Assembly (NCBI GenBank): GCA_001510575.1
Contig: LNGK01000017.1
Span: 69,194-133,193 of the forward strand
Reading direction: 5' to 3'
DNA length: 64,000 bases
DNA from: Knoxdaviesia capensis
Lineage: Eukaryota; Ascomycota; Sordariomycetes; Microascales; Gondwanamycetaceae
Below, piece after piece: positions 61,063-64,000 of this stretch. The notes beneath the pieces are model-generated. The model made no database searches and was not told the origin of the DNA. It saw only the letters and a program-made list of their open reading frames with translations. Position 1 is the stretch's first letter; each line of letters begins with the position of its first letter. Position numbers and translations under genes: made by a program.

Positions 61063-62746
61063 TTACTCGTAGACGAAACAGAACGGTGCTCCGCCAGCAG
61101 TGTCGATGAGATCCCGGAGAACCCGCTCCTGCTCGAGCGGCTTGAAATCGAGAGTCTCGGAGATGTCGACGATGTCACTGGGCGGGATGTTCATCATGGT
61201 TCCGGTTCCGGCAATGTTCTAGAAAGAGAGGGAGTTTAAGGATTCTGTTAGTTTTCTCGTTTGTTTGGCGTTCATGCTATCTATTGGGATGTTTCTGGGT
61301 TTCTCCTTTTGTCTTCTGCAACTTTTCTTCTTTCTTTTGTATTCTTCTTTCTTGTTCAACGGGGATAGGTTCAAACGTACCTGTCGGTTCTCCCAGTCGA
61401 GATTCTGCCAGATGAAGTACATCCGGTCGATGGTGCCGTGGTGGTGGTAGAAAGCGGGCTCGAGGGGCGAGAAGTAGAAATCGCCGCCGGGTTCTCCGCC
61501 TATAGATATTATGGTTAGCCAGGCTGTTTCTTTCACTTGCTTTTTCTTCTGCCGCATATCATCTCTCGTGTCCGTGAAGGCCGAACTCTCACACATCCAG
61601 CAACCTCCAACGCCGAGCAGGAGAACTTACTGATGATATAGTGGCCACCGCCGTGCACAGCCAGGCCCAAACCGCGCGACTCGGCATACCGCGAATCGCC
61701 CTGCGAGATAGCCTGGAAGATCTCGATATTGGGCGAGTCGAGGATGACGTCGGTGGTGTTGCGCAGCGACGCCCAGCGCTTGCACACCTGGGCGTTGAGG
61801 TCGCGCTTCATGCAGCGCGGGTTGAAGCCCAGCGGGTTGATCTGCGTCGACGGGCCCAGGTTCACCGTGTAGTTGGAGAACGGGCCCTTGGTCACGCAGC
61901 CGCCGCCCGTGCCGCCCGACATGCCGAAGATGCCGGCGGCCCCCGGCTCGCCGTCGCTGCCCATCGACGTCTCCGAGCCGTCGAACATCGGCGACGCCGC
62001 CGGGTTGTCGCAGTCGAGGCCCCACTCCCAGTACGGCATGGCTCCTGGGAGTTCCAGCAATGTTAGCTGGCGAGTCCTTGTCTTTATGTACGCATGTGTA
62101 GGGGGCTAAAGGTGACGTGGTGCTGCGACTTACCTGTGTAGCCACACTCTTTCTTCAAGTCCTCGCCCAGAGTCCAGATGTAGTACCGATGGAAGAGCAG
62201 GAAAGTTGCCTGCCGTTGTGAAAAGGGGACATGTCAGCGTCATCTACACTTGAATATTCCAAGAGAAGTCCCACCATCTAGACATACCGAGTTGTGGACA
62301 TAAGGAGTCAAGTAGTAGTGGAGAACCGCAAAGTCGTCGAACATAGACTTTGCACCCGGAACATCGGGGTACCGGGTCGGCTTCTCCATCAGGCAAGTGA
62401 TGGCGTTGGTATAGGCAATGCGCTCTTCACCGGGCATGTTACGCCTGAAAGGAGATAGAGAGTGTCAGCAGGTGTATCAACAACCTCCACGATCAAGAGT
62501 CATAGACTGCCCCGTTTCGTACCATTCGCGGCGGACGCTGACATTCTCCTTGGTGCATCCAGCTCCGGTATCGGGAAGCCGTGCCATGGCAGTGTCTTTG
62601 GCAATCCTGGCCATGTCCCATAACGCCTCGCCCGAGTCGATCTGCTCCTGCGTGTACGCCGGGGCCTGGGCGGCGGCGAACGGCAGTGAGAGCACGGCCG
62701 AGGCCACCAGAACAGCGGCGGCCGAGAGGTTCTTCATGATGACCAT
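61063..62746 (-). CDS. Secreted short tyrosinase / catechol oxidase
   Basis: Six exons (62523-62746, 62288-62444, 62134-62209, 61631-62044, 61381-61499, 61063-61218) give 381 residues, all junctions in phase. A signal peptide is clear (KNLSAAAVLVASAVLSLPFAAAQ). The copper-A histidines lie at about 117, 125 and 134 (HYYLTPYVHNS, then LLFHRYY). Copper B has H283 and H287 (HGGGH) and the HHHGTID block at about 309-315. The type-3 copper enzyme oxidises phenols to quinones. The protein ends about 65 residues after copper B, so it lacks the C-terminal shielding domain of long tyrosinases and resembles the short secreted fungal class. A second ATG three codons later (62737) is equally plausible as start. 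Confidence 0.92.
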
Positions 62747-62928
62747 GTGGGCTACTCTCTTTGGGGGTAGAGATTCTGGTGAGATGCACAAAGAGAGGTC
62801 CTAGGGAAACTGGTGATAACAAGAGACACCAGAACTGAGAGAACCAAGGGACTTGATTCTGGGGAACTTCTAGATACAGTATAAACCGCAGGAGAGGGAA
62901 GACGGACGGGGGAGGGCCATAGTCTTCT

Positions 62929-62936
62929 ATTATATA
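62929..62936 (-). promoter_or_regulatory. Candidate TATA box of the tyrosinase gene
   Basis: TATATAAT on the minus strand, about 185 bp upstream of the start codon. Confidence 0.4.
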
Positions 62937-64000
62937 GACTCCCTCCCTTCTTCTCCCTATATCTTCACAGTACCCTCAACTAACAGCCGCCACATATATA
63001 GGAAGGGAACGGAGGAGAGAAAGAAAGCCAGAATTCCTCCATCCCCCCCTCTCCGCCTACCGCGAATCTTAACGGGCCGCAAATGACCGAGTGGACCTTG
63101 TTTACAGGAGGAAAAAGAAAATAAGAGTTCATCTGAAAAATTATGGCCCTGTCTACATCCTCCAGAAATGAAACGAACCCTCCTTCGACACCGTGTAGTC
63201 CATTCAGTGGCGAGTGCCTCCTATCTGAGGACTTGGTTTTGGCGTCTGAGGAGTGTCTCCGCCCTATCCAATATACGTACAAACAGAGTCCTATAGAGGT
63301 ATATAGCACAACCCACAAATCAGTATCCACAGATATATAGCTCTTCAGAGCTTGGGATCTCGGCAAATGGGGATTTTACCCCAGAGTGACACGGGAGAAG
63401 GCTCCGAGAGGCCAAAGAAACAGAAGTGGTTTGGACGAGGAGTGATGCCAGAACGGTGTCATAGCGACATAAGGACTCGCGGAGGAAACGACAGCATATA
63501 TTCTAGAGGGTGATACACATACTGGGCAATACCTCCGTACGAGACACTCCCGACTGTGTCGTACACGGGGCCTAACGTAGATTAACACGCCTCCTATTTG
63601 GTGATGCAGATCCCGCATGATGAGAATGTACGCTGGACTGTACTGTCTGTGTTTCCCAAAGACCAGGAAGTACGGAAGCTGCAGACCCAGGAATCATCCC
63701 GACGTTGATCCGAGATCAGATGTGTGTGTGTGCCGCTTGCCCCGTAGTTGGAATGTGCGGATTTCAACGGCCGGCACGGGTTGGGACTGGATCACTCGAA
63801 GGCGGAGATGGCGGCTCGGATCTCTGTGAACCGCCAGTGTTTCCTCCCTCCATGTTACTCTTTTGGTGAGATTCACGTCTCACAAGAACCCAATCTGGAA
63901 GAGTCTAGAGGTGGTCCTGTTATGGCTGGTCTGGGATACGCAGAACGGTGATGGGGGTGGTGGCCAGCCTATGGTAGAACAGAAGAAGAATGTCTGCATA
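62937..64000. other. Gene-free right edge
   Basis: No coding sequence is supported. A GGACTGTACTGTCTG word lies at about 63632. Open frames here are short and show no family content. Confidence 0.5.

Noticed and set aside
1..64000. tRNA, 5S rRNA and CRISPR candidates
   Set aside because: I looked for GGTTCGAATCC-like B boxes, dispersed 5S-like sequence and regularly spaced repeats. None was found by eye, though a covariance-model scan was not possible.

Overview
This window is nuclear DNA of a filamentous ascomycete, most likely a Sordariomycete close to the Sordariales. Three things point there. The genes have short spliceosomal introns (about 70-280 bp) with GTRNGT donors and YAG acceptors. 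The genes have strong C/G third-position bias and lie between pyrimidine-rich promoters. A 7-kb AT-rich block carries transposons destroyed by C-to-T / G-to-A changes, the signature of repeat-induced point mutation (RIP). I could not fix the species.

Layout. 1-45: last codons of an upstream gene. 971-2382 (-): MIS12/MTW1 kinetochore protein. 3412-4710 (+): proline-rich Aim3-like protein. 5408-6612 (-): TCTP. 10301-11579 (+): sphingolipid C4-hydroxylase SUR2. 11580-21024: about 9.4 kb with no credible gene. 21025-24906 (+): EsdC-like protein with an AMPK-beta/CBM48-type domain and a 1.4-kb first intron. 26044-29440 (-): SWR1 subunit VPS72/YL1. 29776-30502 (+): Mediator subunit MED10, divergent from VPS72. 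33183-35830 (-): TPR + J-domain co-chaperone, followed in frame, after a TGA, by 166 more open codons that encode an acidic stretch and a membrane segment. About 39.05-46.07 kb: the RIP block, with a Tc1/mariner relic and a complete Ty1/copia LTR element (5-bp target duplication, half-tRNA primer site). 47184-48267 (-): myosin regulatory light chain. 50022-52757 (+): AFI1/MesA polarity protein. 53073-54071 (-): S-formylglutathione hydrolase. 54896-55492 (-): C-terminal piece of a Zn2Cys6-type regulator lacking its zinc cluster. 59588-60817 (+): RTA1-like membrane protein. 61063-62746 (-): secreted short tyrosinase. The remainder to 64000 is non-coding as far as I can see.

Most genes are housekeeping and do not form a cluster. 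Two divergent pairs are functionally suggestive: VPS72/MED10 (transcription and chromatin) and RLC1/AFI1 (actomyosin and polarity). RTA1 and tyrosinase converge at the right edge. I found no CRISPR array, rRNA or tRNA gene. The least ordinary observations are the possible readthrough, membrane-anchored isoform of the J-protein, the half-tRNA primer site in the RIP-mutated copia element, and the long gene-free stretch in front of the EsdC-like gene.
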